From Rhizobiaceae bacterium (GTDB lineage: Bacteria; Pseudomonadota; Alphaproteobacteria; Rhizobiales; Rhizobiaceae), in assembly GCA_019635795.1 (NCBI GenBank), contig JAHBYV010000025.1:1-33335 (forward strand): DNA of 33,335 bases. Direction: 5' to 3'. The notes under the pieces were generated by a model, which made no database searches, was not told where the DNA came from, and was given only the letters and a program-made list of their open reading frames with translations. Shown here one piece after another: positions 1-8,063 of this stretch. The position numbers and the translations under genes were made by a program. Each line of letters begins with the position of its first letter. The stretch's first letter is position 1.

Positions 1-1
1 G

Positions 2-2665
2 GACATCCTGGGACTGATCGGAAAGGCTGGAGATCCTGCAGCTGTCGGTATTACCAACGATTCTGCGCCGGTTTTGCTCGGATCCTTCACCGGGGCCATT
101 GGCGCTGGCGAACAAATTGAAGTTCTGCGCAATGGTGTAAAGATTGGGTCTGCCGACATTTCTGGCTCCACGTGGTCTTATGCAGACTCAAACCTTGTGG
201 ATGGAGAAACCTATGTTTACACGGTCCGCGCGATCGACGCTTATGGCAATGTCGGAACTGAATCGGCTTCGCGTTCGATCAAGATCGATACCACCGCGCC
301 TTCCGTGGCAACAATTGCCCAAATAACAAATGACTACGGCACATTCGGCGATTTCAAGACATATGCCGAAACAGTTGTAGCTTCCGGCACCGCTGAGGCG
401 GGTGCAGTTTTGCGCATCTTCAATGGTATGATTGAGCTGCACACAGTCACTGCGGATTCGAAGGGCATCTGGCAGTCTGAAAGCATCTCGCTGGCAGGAC
501 TGGCTGTGGGCGGAAAAATCAACCTGCGTGTTGTGGCGATCGATGCGGCGGGCAATTCTGCTGCTGGCGTGACGCAGGATATTGTGAAAACCGCGGCCCC
601 CGCGGCCACCATCGCATCAATTGACACCTCCGCACTCGCGGCCACGCAGGGGTTATACATGTATGGTGTCAATACGGGGCTAACCAGTGCACTGTTGGGC
701 TATAGTGTTGCCGGTGTAGGCGATATCAACAGCGATGGGATAGATGATTTTGCCGTGTCCGCCCCGAAAGCCGGCGCCGGTGCCGGGTCTGTATACTTTA
801 TATATGGAGGCCAATCCCTTGGATGGTCCTATTTAGGAAAGCAAGCTATTTTCCCCAATTCAATGAAAGCAACTGTAGGCTTCATCCTACAAGATGGTGT
901 GGGCGGGACGTCCGAGATTGGCGATGGGACAACGTTGCCAGTCAATATCGGTGACATTAACGGCGATGGTCTTGCAGATTTTGCCGTCAGTGCGCCGGGA
1001 TCTGACTATTTAGCTTCAAACTCTGGAGAGGTGTTTGTCCTCTTTGGTAAGACAAATGGTTATGGGACAGTCGATTCCCAAGGCGTTGCTCGCTTGGCCA
1101 CTAACCTGATAAACGAGAATGTTGGTTTTACAATCGTGTCAAGGACGAGTGGCAGCTATCTGGAAAATATCGTGGGCGTGGGGGATCAGAACAATGACGG
1201 AATAAGTGATTTCCTCGTATCATCCTATCAATACACCTCAGATGGGGTTATCGCGGCGGGCCGGGTCTGGATGGTATACGGCACTACCTCGTGGGGCGGC
1301 TTGGCCGATCCTTACACTGGTCGCACCACTCTGGATATCGCAAATGTAACCGGAACACGCGGTTTTGTCCTGACATCCGGAAAAGCAGTGACAGAAGGTG
1401 TAGGGCATTCGATCTCAAATGTTGGCGACGTGAACGGAGATGGCAAGACCGACTTCATGATTGCGGACAATACTTCCAGCGGCGCGTCTGTACTTGTGTA
1501 TGGCAAGGCAAACACTGCCGCTTTCGATTGGAGTGCACCTACTGTCGGCTCACAAACGAAGTTTCTGGGAAGCGGCACAGAGTACGCAGGCGTCAGGGTT
1601 TCTTCTGCTGGAGATGTAAACGGCGATGGCATATCAGATTTTATAGTTGGCGCATATTATGCGGGTTCGAGCCCTTCTGGGGCCGGTGCAGCCTATGTGC
1701 TGTTCGGTGGCGCCCACTGGAGCACCAAGGCAACATTCAATCTCGGCGACATAACTGCAACAACAGGGTTCAAAATCGTTGGAAGCACTTATAGCGGATA
1801 TCTCGGCTGGTCGGTTTCATCGGCTGGCGATTTTAACGGAGATGGCATTGACGACATCATTGTTGGCGCCAGGGGGGAAGATTCGAACAGAGGGAATGCC
1901 TGGTTGATCTATGGCACAGCGTCGGGTTTCGGCACAGGAACTCTTCCCACCCTCACCGTCGCAACAATGCCGGCTTCCAAGGGATTTGCAATCCGGGGTG
2001 AGCAATCCGGCGACGGATTTGGCTACAGCGTATCGGCCGCAGGAGATGTTAATGGCGACGGCCTCGATGATCTTATCGTTGGCGCGCCATTAAATGATGA
2101 TAGCAATCCTAATACTAACACAAACTCGGGAGCGGCCTATATCATCTATGGAACAGGCGCTGGCGGGCGTATCGCATCAGGTACCGCAGCTGCGGATTTT
2201 ATAACCGGCACTGCATTCGCGGATCAACTGACCGGCGGCGGTGGCGCGGATACGTTGTTGGGCGATGGCGGCGGCGACAAGTTCTATGTCAGCGATACAA
2301 CTTTTGCCCGCATCGACGGCGGCGCAGGTTCGGACACGCTCTTCCTCTCAGGTGCTGATCTTCACCTCAACCTGACTGCACTCGGTAAAGGCGTTATCAC
2401 CAATATGGAGACGATCGATATTACCGGAACAGGCGACCAGACGCTTACGCTGACCGCGCAAGGCCTTCTGGATATTTCGAGCACAACGAACACGCTCGTT
2501 GTTGACGGAAATGCAGGAGACAAAGTTGTTGCTACAGGGTTTGCCGATAGCGGCACCGACACAACCTATCGTGGTGGTTCCTATAGCGTCTATACTGCGA
2601 CCTTCGAATCCCACATCGCCACACTTTGGATCGACAATGAGATAACAGAGGTAATTGTTGCGTAG
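2..2665 (+). CDS. Secreted adhesin-like protein: Ig-like domains, seven FG-GAP repeats, RTX-like block (5' partial)
   Basis: The frame is open to the left edge, so only the C-terminal ~887 residues are visible and the true start lies outside. The first ~200 residues form two bacterial Ig-like units (each ends in a 'RAIDAYGNVG' or 'VAIDAAGNSA' type strand). Seven calcium-binding loops of the integrin/FG-GAP type follow (DxNxDGxxD), at bases 722, 953, 1184, 1427, 1613, 1829 and 2045, each followed by an F/I-V-x-A strand. This spacing of 62-81 residues fits a seven-bladed beta-propeller. Around 2230-2290 is a glycine-aspartate block (GGGGADTLLGDGGGDKF) like an RTX nonapeptide repeat. The last ~120 residues are rich in Thr, Ser, Asp and aliphatics, as expected of a type I secretion signal region. 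Inference: a large secreted or surface adhesin exported by a type I system. No transporter gene for it is visible here. Domain calls are firm, function is not. Confidence 0.85.
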   Translation, partial: DILGLIGKAGDPAAVGITNDSAPVLLGSFTGAIGAGEQIEVLRNGVKIGSADISGSTWSYADSNLVDGETYVYTVRAIDAYGNVGTESASRSIKIDTTAPSVATIAQITNDYGTFGDFKTYAETVVASGTAEAGAVLRIFNGMIELHTVTADSKGIWQSESISLAGLAVGGKINLRVVAIDAAGNSAAGVTQDIVKTAAPAATIASIDTSALAATQGLYMYGVNTGLTSALLGYSVAGVGDINSDGIDDFAVSAPKAGAGAGSVYFIYGGQSLGWSYLGKQAIFPNSMKATVGFILQDGVGGTSEIGDGTTLPVNIGDINGDGLADFAVSAPGSDYLASNSGEVFVLFGKTNGYGTVDSQGVARLATNLINENVGFTIVSRTSGSYLENIVGVGDQNNDGISDFLVSSYQYTSDGVIAAGRVWMVYGTTSWGGLADPYTGRTTLDIANVTGTRGFVLTSGKAVTEGVGHSISNVGDVNGDGKTDFMIADNTSSGASVLVYGKANTAAFDWSAPTVGSQTKFLGSGTEYAGVRVSSAGDVNGDGISDFIVGAYYAGSSPSGAGAAYVLFGGAHWSTKATFNLGDITATTGFKIVGSTYSGYLGWSVSSAGDFNGDGIDDIIVGARGEDSNRGNAWLIYGTASGFGTGTLPTLTVATMPASKGFAIRGEQSGDGFGYSVSAAGDVNGDGLDDLIVGAPLNDDSNPNTNTNSGAAYIIYGTGAGGRIASGTAAADFITGTAFADQLTGGGGADTLLGDGGGDKFYVSDTTFARIDGGAGSDTLFLSGADLHLNLTALGKGVITNMETIDITGTGDQTLTLTAQGLLDISSTTNTLVVDGNAGDKVVATGFADSGTDTTYRGGSYSVYTATFESHIATLWIDNEITEVIVA

Positions 2666-2689
2666 GGCTATTGCACGGTCTGAAAGATG

Positions 2690-2709
2690 GGGCGGCCTGC
2701 GGGCCGCCC
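2690..2709 (+). terminator. Rho-independent-type terminator after the adhesin gene
   Basis: A perfect 8-bp GC stem (GGGCGGCC / GGCCGCCC) with a 4-nt loop begins 24 nt after the stop codon and is followed on the plus strand by TTTGCGTTT. It lies between two convergent genes (adhesin and cysA), so it may also stop minus-strand transcription. The minus side has only a short CATCTTT tail. Confidence 0.8.
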
Positions 2710-2717
2710 TTTGCGTT

Positions 2718-3737
2718 TCAGGCCGTTAATGGAAAGGCATGGGCACGCACGATACGAACCGTACCTGTCTGTCCTCTGGACACCAAAGTTTCAGGCGAGA
2801 CATCGAATTCCACGTCTGAGCCGTCCGCCAAGCGCGCCAAAAGGCGACGCCCATCGGGCCGATCTATGACGCGTGTGATGGTCGCAGGAATGTCGCCTTC
2901 GCCCCATTGCAAATCGGCGGGGCGCACATAAATCTCTGCTGTGCCGTCCTCGATTGAAGGCAATGAAACTGTACCGCCAGCCACATATGCGACGCCGTTT
3001 TGCACGTTGCCCGTAAGCCTGTGTGCGTCACCCAGAAAGCGGGTCACGAAGGGCGAGTTTGGCGTGCGGCAAACTTCCTCTGGCGTTCCCTGCTGCACGA
3101 TCTGGCCCTGATCCAGAATAACGACGCGGTCGGCGAGGTCGAGCGCTTCTTCCTGATCGTGTGTGACGAACAGCGTGGTTATGCCCAGCTCGTCATGTAT
3201 TTCGCGCAGCCACCGGCGTAGGTCGCGTCTTACATTGGCGTCCAACGCGCCGAAGGGTTCGTCCAGCAGTAGCACCTTCGGATCAACTGCCAGTGCGCGC
3301 GCCAGCGCAACGCGTTGACGCTGCCCGCCGGAAATCTGTCCAGGGAAGCGGTTGCCCAGACCGTCCAGTCGCACAAGCGCGAGCAATTGCTGCACTCGCG
3401 CTTCAATTTCGGCCTTGCTGCGCTTGCGTTTGGAAACTTCCATTCCGAAGGAAATGTTTTCCGCCAGCGTCATATGCGGAAACAATGCGTAGTGCTGAAA
3501 AACGAAACCGACCCCGCGCTCCCTCACAGGAATGTCTGTCGCGTCCTGATCGCCAAAGAATATCCGTCCCTCGTCCGCAAATTCCAGTCCGGCAACCATA
3601 CGCAGGATTGTCGTTTTGCCGGAGCCGGAAGGCCCAAGCAGGGCGACCAGTTCGCCGCTCCCAATTTCCAACGATACGCCATGCACGGCGCGGAAAGTGT
3701 CGAAGGTTTTCACAACATGATCGAGGGTGATCTTCAT
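2718..3737 (-). CDS. cysA: Sulfate/thiosulfate ABC transporter ATPase CysA (copy 1)
   Basis: This 339-residue ATPase powers the sulfate/thiosulfate importer on the cytoplasmic face. Visible motifs are Walker A GPSGSGKT (residues 35-42), the signature ISGGQRQRVALARAL, Walker B VLLLDEPFGALD, the H-loop in LFVTHDQEEALDLADR, and a TOBE-like C-terminal domain from about residue 240. The ATG overlaps the cysW stop codon by 4 nt (ATGA), and GGAG lies 7 nt upstream, so it is translationally coupled. It is last in the minus-strand cysP-cysT-cysW-cysA set. It is very similar to the second CysA at 16062-17126, but the C-terminal domain differs clearly and the protein is 15 residues shorter. ABC ATPases for other anions look similar; the neighbours decide the sulfur assignment. 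Confidence 0.95.
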   Translation of the reverse strand: MKITLDHVVKTFDTFRAVHGVSLEIGSGELVALLGPSGSGKTTILRMVAGLEFADEGRIFFGDQDATDIPVRERGVGFVFQHYALFPHMTLAENISFGMEVSKRKRSKAEIEARVQQLLALVRLDGLGNRFPGQISGGQRQRVALARALAVDPKVLLLDEPFGALDANVRRDLRRWLREIHDELGITTLFVTHDQEEALDLADRVVILDQGQIVQQGTPEEVCRTPNSPFVTRFLGDAHRLTGNVQNGVAYVAGGTVSLPSIEDGTAEIYVRPADLQWGEGDIPATITRVIDRPDGRRLLARLADGSDVEFDVSPETLVSRGQTGTVRIVRAHAFPLTA

Positions 3738-4624
3738 TGATCTGCTCCTGCGTTCGCTGGACCCGCAAGCGACAGGCGCGATCTGCGCCCCGCGCCGCGG
3801 CGCTCCAGCAGTACCTTGGAAATTATCGTGACGACTGCCAGCACAGTAAGGACTGAGGCGGCAGCAAAGGCACCCGCTGTCTGGTAGTCGTGGTATAGCA
3901 GTTCAACATGTAGCGGCAGGGTGTTGGTCTGGCCGCGAATGTTTCCTGAAACGACGGAGACGGCACCGAATTCACCCATGACGCGTGCGTTGCAAAGCAC
4001 AACGCCATAAAGCATTGCCCAGCGAATGTTTGGCAGCGTGACGGAAAAGAATGTGCGCCAGCCAGATGCCCCCAGCGAGGTTGCAGCTTCCTCAAGGTCG
4101 CGCCCTTGTGCCTGCATCAGAGGGATCAGTTCGCGCGCGACAAATGGCGCTGTTACGAACATCGATGCCAGCACAATACCGGGTAGGGCGAACAGTATTT
4201 TTATGTCGGCTGCCTCAAGCATCGGCCCGAACAGACCCTGAAGGCCGTAGACAAACAGATATGCGACACCGGCGACGATAGGCGAGATTGAGAACGGAAT
4301 TTCGATGATGATCGTGAGAAGCCGTTTCCCCGGAAAATCGAACTTGGTGATTGCCCACGCGGCAGCCACGCCGAACGCTGTGTTCAGCGGAACTGCGACA
4401 AGCGCGGTCAGAACAGTCAATAAAATCGCGTGGAGTGTATCCGGCTCCGTTATTGTATCCTTGAAAGCTGCGATGCCGAGCGAAAATGCTTGCACGAAAA
4501 TCACTACGAGCGGAGCGGCAATCAGGAACGCGCCTGCAAGCAGCACGAAGGCGAGCAGAGCTTTGCGCACGATCGGGGCGTCACCCACGCGCGGCGGCTT
4601 TGACCTGGAAGCGGTGACGCTCAT
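3734..4624 (-). CDS. cysW: Sulfate/thiosulfate ABC transporter permease CysW (copy 1)
   Basis: This 296-residue inner-membrane permease has about six hydrophobic segments and the cytoplasmic EAA loop (LEEAATSLGASGWRTFFSVTLP) that docks on CysA. Hallmarks of the CysW branch include IIEIPFSISPIVAGVAYLFVYG and [16 protein letters not shown]. The N-terminus is short and polar (MSVTASRSKPPRVG). The start is 1 nt after the cysT stop codon, and the 3' end overlaps cysA by 4 nt, so the three genes are one transcription and translation unit. Confidence 0.95.
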   Translation of the reverse strand: MSVTASRSKPPRVGDAPIVRKALLAFVLLAGAFLIAAPLVVIFVQAFSLGIAAFKDTITEPDTLHAILLTVLTALVAVPLNTAFGVAAAWAITKFDFPGKRLLTIIIEIPFSISPIVAGVAYLFVYGLQGLFGPMLEAADIKILFALPGIVLASMFVTAPFVARELIPLMQAQGRDLEEAATSLGASGWRTFFSVTLPNIRWAMLYGVVLCNARVMGEFGAVSVVSGNIRGQTNTLPLHVELLYHDYQTAGAFAAASVLTVLAVVTIISKVLLERRGAGRRSRLSLAGPANAGADQ

Positions 4625-4625
4625 T

Positions 4626-5447
4626 TTAGGACCTCACCGTGTAGCGGAGTGCGCGCGCTTGCAGATAATTCGTCACGGCAAGCATGACGAAGGCCGTTAT
4701 CAGCAACACAGAAGCAATCGCCGCGGCTGCTTGATAGTCATATTCCTCAAGCCGAATGAAGGTGAGGAGTGCTGTGATTTCAGTTTCAAAAGGCTGGTTG
4801 CCCGCAATGAAGATGATTGCGCCGAACTCGCCAAGGCTGCGTGCGAAAGCAAGTGAAACGCCAGCGAGCAGCGCGGGTGTCAGCAAGGGAAGTATGACCT
4901 TGCGAAAGATTGCAGCATCGCTCCCGCCGAGGGATTGAGCGGCTTCTTCAAGAGAGGGGTCAAGGTCCTCCAGCACTGGCTGCACAGTGCGGACGATGAA
5001 GGGCAAGCTGGTGAAGGCCATTGCGATCATAATGCCCAGCGGCGTGTATGCGACCTTTATGCCAAGCGGCTCAAGCACCTGACCAAACCAGCCGTTTGGC
5101 GCGAACAAGGTGGTGAGAGCAATGCCGGCTACAGCAGTAGGGAGCGCAAAGGGCAGGTCCACGATGGCGTCAACCAGGCGCCTGCCCGGAAAAGAATAAC
5201 GCACCAGCACCCACGCCAGCGCAAGCCCGAATATGAGGTTGAAAAGGGTCGCGGCGGCGGCGGACAGGACTGTGATCCGGTAGCTGGCCAGTGCTCGCCC
5301 GGACGAAACTATTCGCCAATAGTCTTCGGGGCCAAGGCTTGCGGCCTTAACGATTAGCGCGGCGAGCGGCAACGCGACGATAAGCGTTACGTAGAACAGG
5401 GTTATGCCGAGTGAGAGCGAAAAGCCGGGAAGTACGCGCCTGCGCAA
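4626..5447 (-). CDS. cysT: Sulfate/thiosulfate ABC transporter permease CysT/CysU (copy 1)
   Basis: A permease of 273 residues that pairs with CysW. It has the family signature [25 protein letters not shown], the EAA loop LEEAAQSLGGSDAAIFRKVILP and SFARSLGEFGAIIFIAGN-type sequence near the C-terminus. The start appears to be TTG at 5447. An in-frame TGA lies two codons upstream, and GAGGA sits 8 nt before the TTG. A nearby ATG (5459-5461) is out of frame. The gene is separated from cysP by 74 nt that contain a hairpin and U-rich tract. Confidence 0.93.
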   Translation of the reverse strand: MRRRVLPGFSLSLGITLFYVTLIVALPLAALIVKAASLGPEDYWRIVSSGRALASYRITVLSAAAATLFNLIFGLALAWVLVRYSFPGRRLVDAIVDLPFALPTAVAGIALTTLFAPNGWFGQVLEPLGIKVAYTPLGIMIAMAFTSLPFIVRTVQPVLEDLDPSLEEAAQSLGGSDAAIFRKVILPLLTPALLAGVSLAFARSLGEFGAIIFIAGNQPFETEITALLTFIRLEEYDYQAAAAIASVLLITAFVMLAVTNYLQARALRYTVRS

Positions 5448-5476
5448 GGGTCAGTCCTCATGAAAAAGCAAAAAGG

Positions 5477-5499
5477 GCCGGCAGGTTTAACCCGCCGGC
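5477..5499 (-). terminator. Intra-operon hairpin with U-rich tail between cysP and cysT
   Basis: On the minus strand the sequence forms a GCCGGC/GCCGGC stem, one mismatch, two further GC pairs and a 5-nt loop, followed by CCCTTTTTGCTTTTT. It lies 22 nt after the cysP stop and just before cysT. It has the features of a partial terminator or 3' mRNA-stabilising element, which would let the binding protein be made in excess over the permeases. No such element separates sbp and cysT in the second locus. Confidence 0.7.
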
Positions 5500-5521
5500 A
5501 AAATCGGATCATGCGAGACGG

Positions 5522-6502
5522 TCAGCGTTCGCCGTAGATCTTGTCGAGCAGTCCACCTGAAGCGAAATGCTCTTTCTGAACCTTGTCCCAGCCGCCAAAA
5601 ACATCTTCCACGGTAACGAGACGAACTTCAGGGAAGTTTGCCTTGAACTCCTCGGCGACTGCCTTGTCATTAACGCGGTTACCGTTCTCAGCAAGAATCT
5701 TCTGGCCTTCCGGCGAATAGAGATAATCCAGATAGGATTTGGCCAATTCCTGCGTACCGTGTTTCTCGGTCACTTTTTCCACCACAGCGACAGGGAATTC
5801 CGCAAGAAGGCTGACAGAAGGTACGACAGTATCGAACTTGTCAGTACCAAATTCCTTCTCGATGCCATGTGTCTCCGCCTCAAACGTGATCAGCACGTCG
5901 CCGATCTGACGTTCCACAAAAGTTGTCGTGGCAGCACGTCCGCCAGTGTCGAACACCGGAACGTTGTCAAAGATTTTTGTGATGAAGGCGGAAATCTTTT
6001 CCTGATCATCACCAAACTTCTCTTTCGCATAAGCAGTGGCTGCCAGATAGGTATAGCGCGCATTGCCTGAAGTCTTGGGGTTCGGGAAAACGACTTTCAC
6101 GTCGTCACGAACGAGATCGTCCCAATCCTTGACGTTCTTCGGATTTCCTTCGCGTACCAGAAACGACGGAAGCGAATAATAGGGCGAGGCGTTGTCAGGG
6201 AATTTCGCAGCCCAATCCTGCGCTACGAAGCCGCCTTTCACCAAAGCTTCAATGTCGGTGACCTGATTGAAGGTGACAACATCTGCTTCGAGGCCTTCGA
6301 GAATGGCACGTGCCTGCTTCGACGACCCGCCGTGCGACTGGTCGATTGTCACGCCGGGGTGAGCAGCGATGAACCCCTTGTTTATCTGGGCGAAAAGTTC
6401 GCGAGAAATATCGTAAGATGCGTTGAGCAGCTTCTCGGCCGCCCTTGCCGGACTGATCGCGAGCAACGCGAGCGCTACACTTGCCAGAAGGAGTTTTTTC
6501 AT
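5522..6502 (-). CDS. cysP: Thiosulfate/sulfate-binding periplasmic protein, CysP type
   Basis: This 326-residue protein captures thiosulfate/sulfate in the periplasm and delivers it to CysTW. A Sec signal peptide is clear (MKKLLLASVALALLAISPARA, cleaved about residue 21). The start at 6502 is chosen because it opens directly with the signal peptide and has a GGGGAAAA purine stretch upstream; the longer open frame adds 29 residues without signal character. Sequence marks follow E. coli CysP rather than Sbp: LLNASYDISRELF, QSHGGSSKQARAILEGL, VVTFNQVTD and FPNPKTSGNARYTYLAA. Substrate preference is inferred from this resemblance only. Confidence 0.9.
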   Translation of the reverse strand: MKKLLLASVALALLAISPARAAEKLLNASYDISRELFAQINKGFIAAHPGVTIDQSHGGSSKQARAILEGLEADVVTFNQVTDIEALVKGGFVAQDWAAKFPDNASPYYSLPSFLVREGNPKNVKDWDDLVRDDVKVVFPNPKTSGNARYTYLAATAYAKEKFGDDQEKISAFITKIFDNVPVFDTGGRAATTTFVERQIGDVLITFEAETHGIEKEFGTDKFDTVVPSVSLLAEFPVAVVEKVTEKHGTQELAKSYLDYLYSPEGQKILAENGNRVNDKAVAEEFKANFPEVRLVTVEDVFGGWDKVQKEHFASGGLLDKIYGER

Positions 6503-6620
6503 AGGTTTTCCCCACAGGAATGAAGTTTTGCCAAACCTATGCGGAAAGTGTTGGCGGGCCGAGGGATGCACGCACCAACTTCCATTCAACCTTAGAAAGT
6601 CATTCTTATTTCTGCGGAAA

Positions 6621-6642
6621 TGAAGGATTCAAATTTCCTTCA
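6621..6642. repeat. Inverted repeat upstream of cysP
   Basis: A 7-bp perfect inverted repeat, TGAAGGA / TCCTTCA, with an 8-nt AT-rich spacer lies 119 nt before cysP and 57 nt past the stop of the upstream Rnk-like gene. It could be a weak terminator for that gene (the minus strand continues TTTCC) or an operator for the sulfur operon. The rest of 6503-6698 shows no clear promoter or riboswitch. Confidence 0.35.
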
Positions 6643-6698
6643 CAGCCAGCCCGCCGCCGTGCGCTGCGAAGCGACGGGCTACCGGCGAGAATATTTGA

Positions 6699-7223
6699 TC
6701 AGGCTGCGGAAGGGCCGGGGTCGTTGAAATCATTAGGTTCAACGTGGTGTGGTGCCTGCCCGCCGATCACTCGAAATCTGGAGCGCCGTTCCTCCGGGGT
6801 TACGAGCCGTTCGGCGGCCTGCTTCTCGCGACGAGCCGCTTCAGGCTGAAACTGGACTGCTTCAAGCAAAACATGTTCGCGCTGACCGTCGCGGTTCTCA
6901 TATGAAAACTCCTGTCCCTCCATGAGACCCAGAAGAGCAAGTCCGCGCAGCGTGATGATGGGCAGGAATAGGCCGATTGGTGCGTTCATTTTCCCATGCG
7001 ACAGAATTCGGCTGTGCGGCGGACCGCCATTGACGATGTAGCTGACACGGCTGCTGATCGTCGCAAGTGCAGGTGGAGCGTCGTCGCTGAATATGATCCT
7101 TGCCGATTTGAGCTTGCGCTCCAACAGAGGTCGCAAGGGGTCCTTAACGTCGACGCATCGGTCGCGCATGACTTCAATGATCGTGTAGTCCTTGGTTGTC
7201 AGGATGCATTCGTCCTGAGACAT
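6699..7223 (-). CDS. Divergent Rnk-like (GreA/GreB C-terminal domain) protein
   Basis: A 174-residue protein whose central part can be aligned by eye with the Rnk protein encoded just upstream: ISSRVSYIVNGG..., then LFLPIITLRGLALLGLMEGQEFSY and RDGQREHVLLEAVQFQPEA match the ISVLTPIGTALIGLSVGHSIEW...RDGRKQLLTVTSV block of Rnk. The acidic N-terminal arm of GreA is absent. A charged tail of about 45 residues (ARREKQAAERLVTPEERRSRF...) follows. The start at 7223 is preferred over the longer 7250 frame because GGGGAGAA lies just upstream. It is separated from rnk by a strong terminator-like hairpin, so it probably has its own transcript. Function is unproven: an RNA polymerase secondary-channel binder or NDK-regulator-like role is an inference. 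Confidence 0.75.
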   Translation of the reverse strand: MSQDECILTTKDYTIIEVMRDRCVDVKDPLRPLLERKLKSARIIFSDDAPPALATISSRVSYIVNGGPPHSRILSHGKMNAPIGLFLPIITLRGLALLGLMEGQEFSYENRDGQREHVLLEAVQFQPEAARREKQAAERLVTPEERRSRFRVIGGQAPHHVEPNDFNDPGPSAA

Positions 7224-7260
7224 CGCAGTTCTCCCCAAAAAGCTGGTCAAAAGCGGAGAA

Positions 7261-7285
7261 ACCCCTGCGCGTGCAGCGCAGGGGT
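7261..7285 (-). terminator. Terminator hairpin of rnk
   Basis: A perfect 10-bp stem (ACCCCTGCGC / GCGCAGGGGT) with a 5-nt loop lies 52 nt beyond the rnk stop codon. On the minus strand it is followed by TTCTCCGCTTTT. It sits 37 nt before the start of the divergent paralogue. Confidence 0.75.
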
Positions 7286-7337
7286 CAGGTTCCTGCGATG
7301 AGGCAACCTCCTATATGGGGAAGCTTGGACTTGCCAC

Positions 7338-7760
7338 TCATGATACGGCGCGGCTTGGCTCGTTCTGCTCGACCGACGTGACGGTGAGAAGCTGTTTGCG
7401 GCCGTCGCGCGTTTGCCATTCAATGGAGTGGCCAACGGACAAGCCGATAAGCGCCGTACCAATGGGCGTCAGAACTGAAATTCGTCCTTCGGCAATGTCG
7501 GCTTCACGGGGATATACCAGCGTTACCGTACGGGCCTCGCCTGTATCGGCCTCGTAGGTCAGCGTGGAGCCCATACGCACAACATTTCCGCGCATATTCG
7601 TATCAGGAACAACGTCGGCCCTGTCCAGCTCTGCCATAAGTTCGTCAGCCATTTCCGGTTGGGATAGAGCCCAAACATCGGCCAGCTTCTCCAGAGCTTC
7701 TTTCTCTGAGAGGGAAATGGTGATGGGAGGCTTGCGCCCCTCGAAACGGACAATCGCCAT
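7338..7760 (-). CDS. rnk: Nucleoside diphosphate kinase regulator Rnk
   Basis: 140 residues, the usual Rnk size. An N-terminal helical arm (residues 15-50, KEALEKLADVWALSQPEMADELMAELDRA) is followed by the GreA/GreB C-terminal FKBP-like fold (NVVRMGSTLTYE...VTLVYPREADIAEGRISVLTPIGTALIGLSVGHSIEW). Rnk family members bind RNA polymerase and were first described as regulators of nucleoside diphosphate kinase. The start at 7760 (MAIVRF) has AAAGGCAG upstream; a frame from 7775 has no ribosome-binding site. Confidence 0.88.
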   Translation of the reverse strand: MAIVRFEGRKPPITISLSEKEALEKLADVWALSQPEMADELMAELDRADVVPDTNMRGNVVRMGSTLTYEADTGEARTVTLVYPREADIAEGRISVLTPIGTALIGLSVGHSIEWQTRDGRKQLLTVTSVEQNEPSRAVS

Positions 7761-7775
7761 GGTTCTGCCTTTCAT

Positions 7776-8063
7776 TGCACGCGCAATTTGGGCGCTGTGC
7801 GGTAGTCTCTGTTCAATTGGGATGTTGGAGTATTCGTCGCAGAAGGCTGATTGCTTTGGCTTTGTGCTTATAGCCAGCCTGTGCCCCTCGGCCGGGGCGC
7901 GACGCGACCGGGCCGGGGGTTAAATGCCCGCGATAGGGCAAACCCTGTTCAAGATGCGAATGATGCCGTCAGCGTAATTCATAGTAAATGCAACTTGGGA
8001 ATTATCGCTGTGAAAGTCAAGGCCGCGATCCGATGCGGGTTGCGGCCTAGCTTAGTATCAAAA
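7776..8063. other. Intergenic region between RND pump 3' end and rnk 5' end
   Basis: This stretch of ~300 bp carries the rnk promoter region and the 3' end of the RND operon. I see no gene. It contains a hairpin near the RND stop (8020-8048, listed separately), a GC-rich run at about 7887-7919 and a 5-bp hairpin TGCCC/GGGCA near 7923-7938. No clear -35/-10 pair can be assigned. Confidence 0.5.
8020..8048 (-). terminator. Possible terminator of the RND efflux operon
   Basis: A 7-bp inverted repeat AGGCCGC / GCGGCCT with a 15-nt loop lies 15 nt past the RND stop codon on the minus strand. The downstream tail (TGACTTTC) is only weakly U-rich, so termination may be partial or Rho-aided. Confidence 0.45.

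Noticed and set aside
1291-1794. 167-residue open frame inside the adhesin gene
   Set aside because: Out-of-frame translation of the FG-GAP region, with a Cys/Arg/Trp-rich composition typical of a shadow frame.
6503-6698. Possible SAM riboswitch before the sulfur operon
   Set aside because: I could not fold a conserved SAM-I or SAM-II-like core by eye; only simple inverted repeats are present.
7887-7919. GC-rich run between rnk and the RND operon as a terminator
   Set aside because: The stems are ambiguous and there is no gene on the plus strand for it to end.
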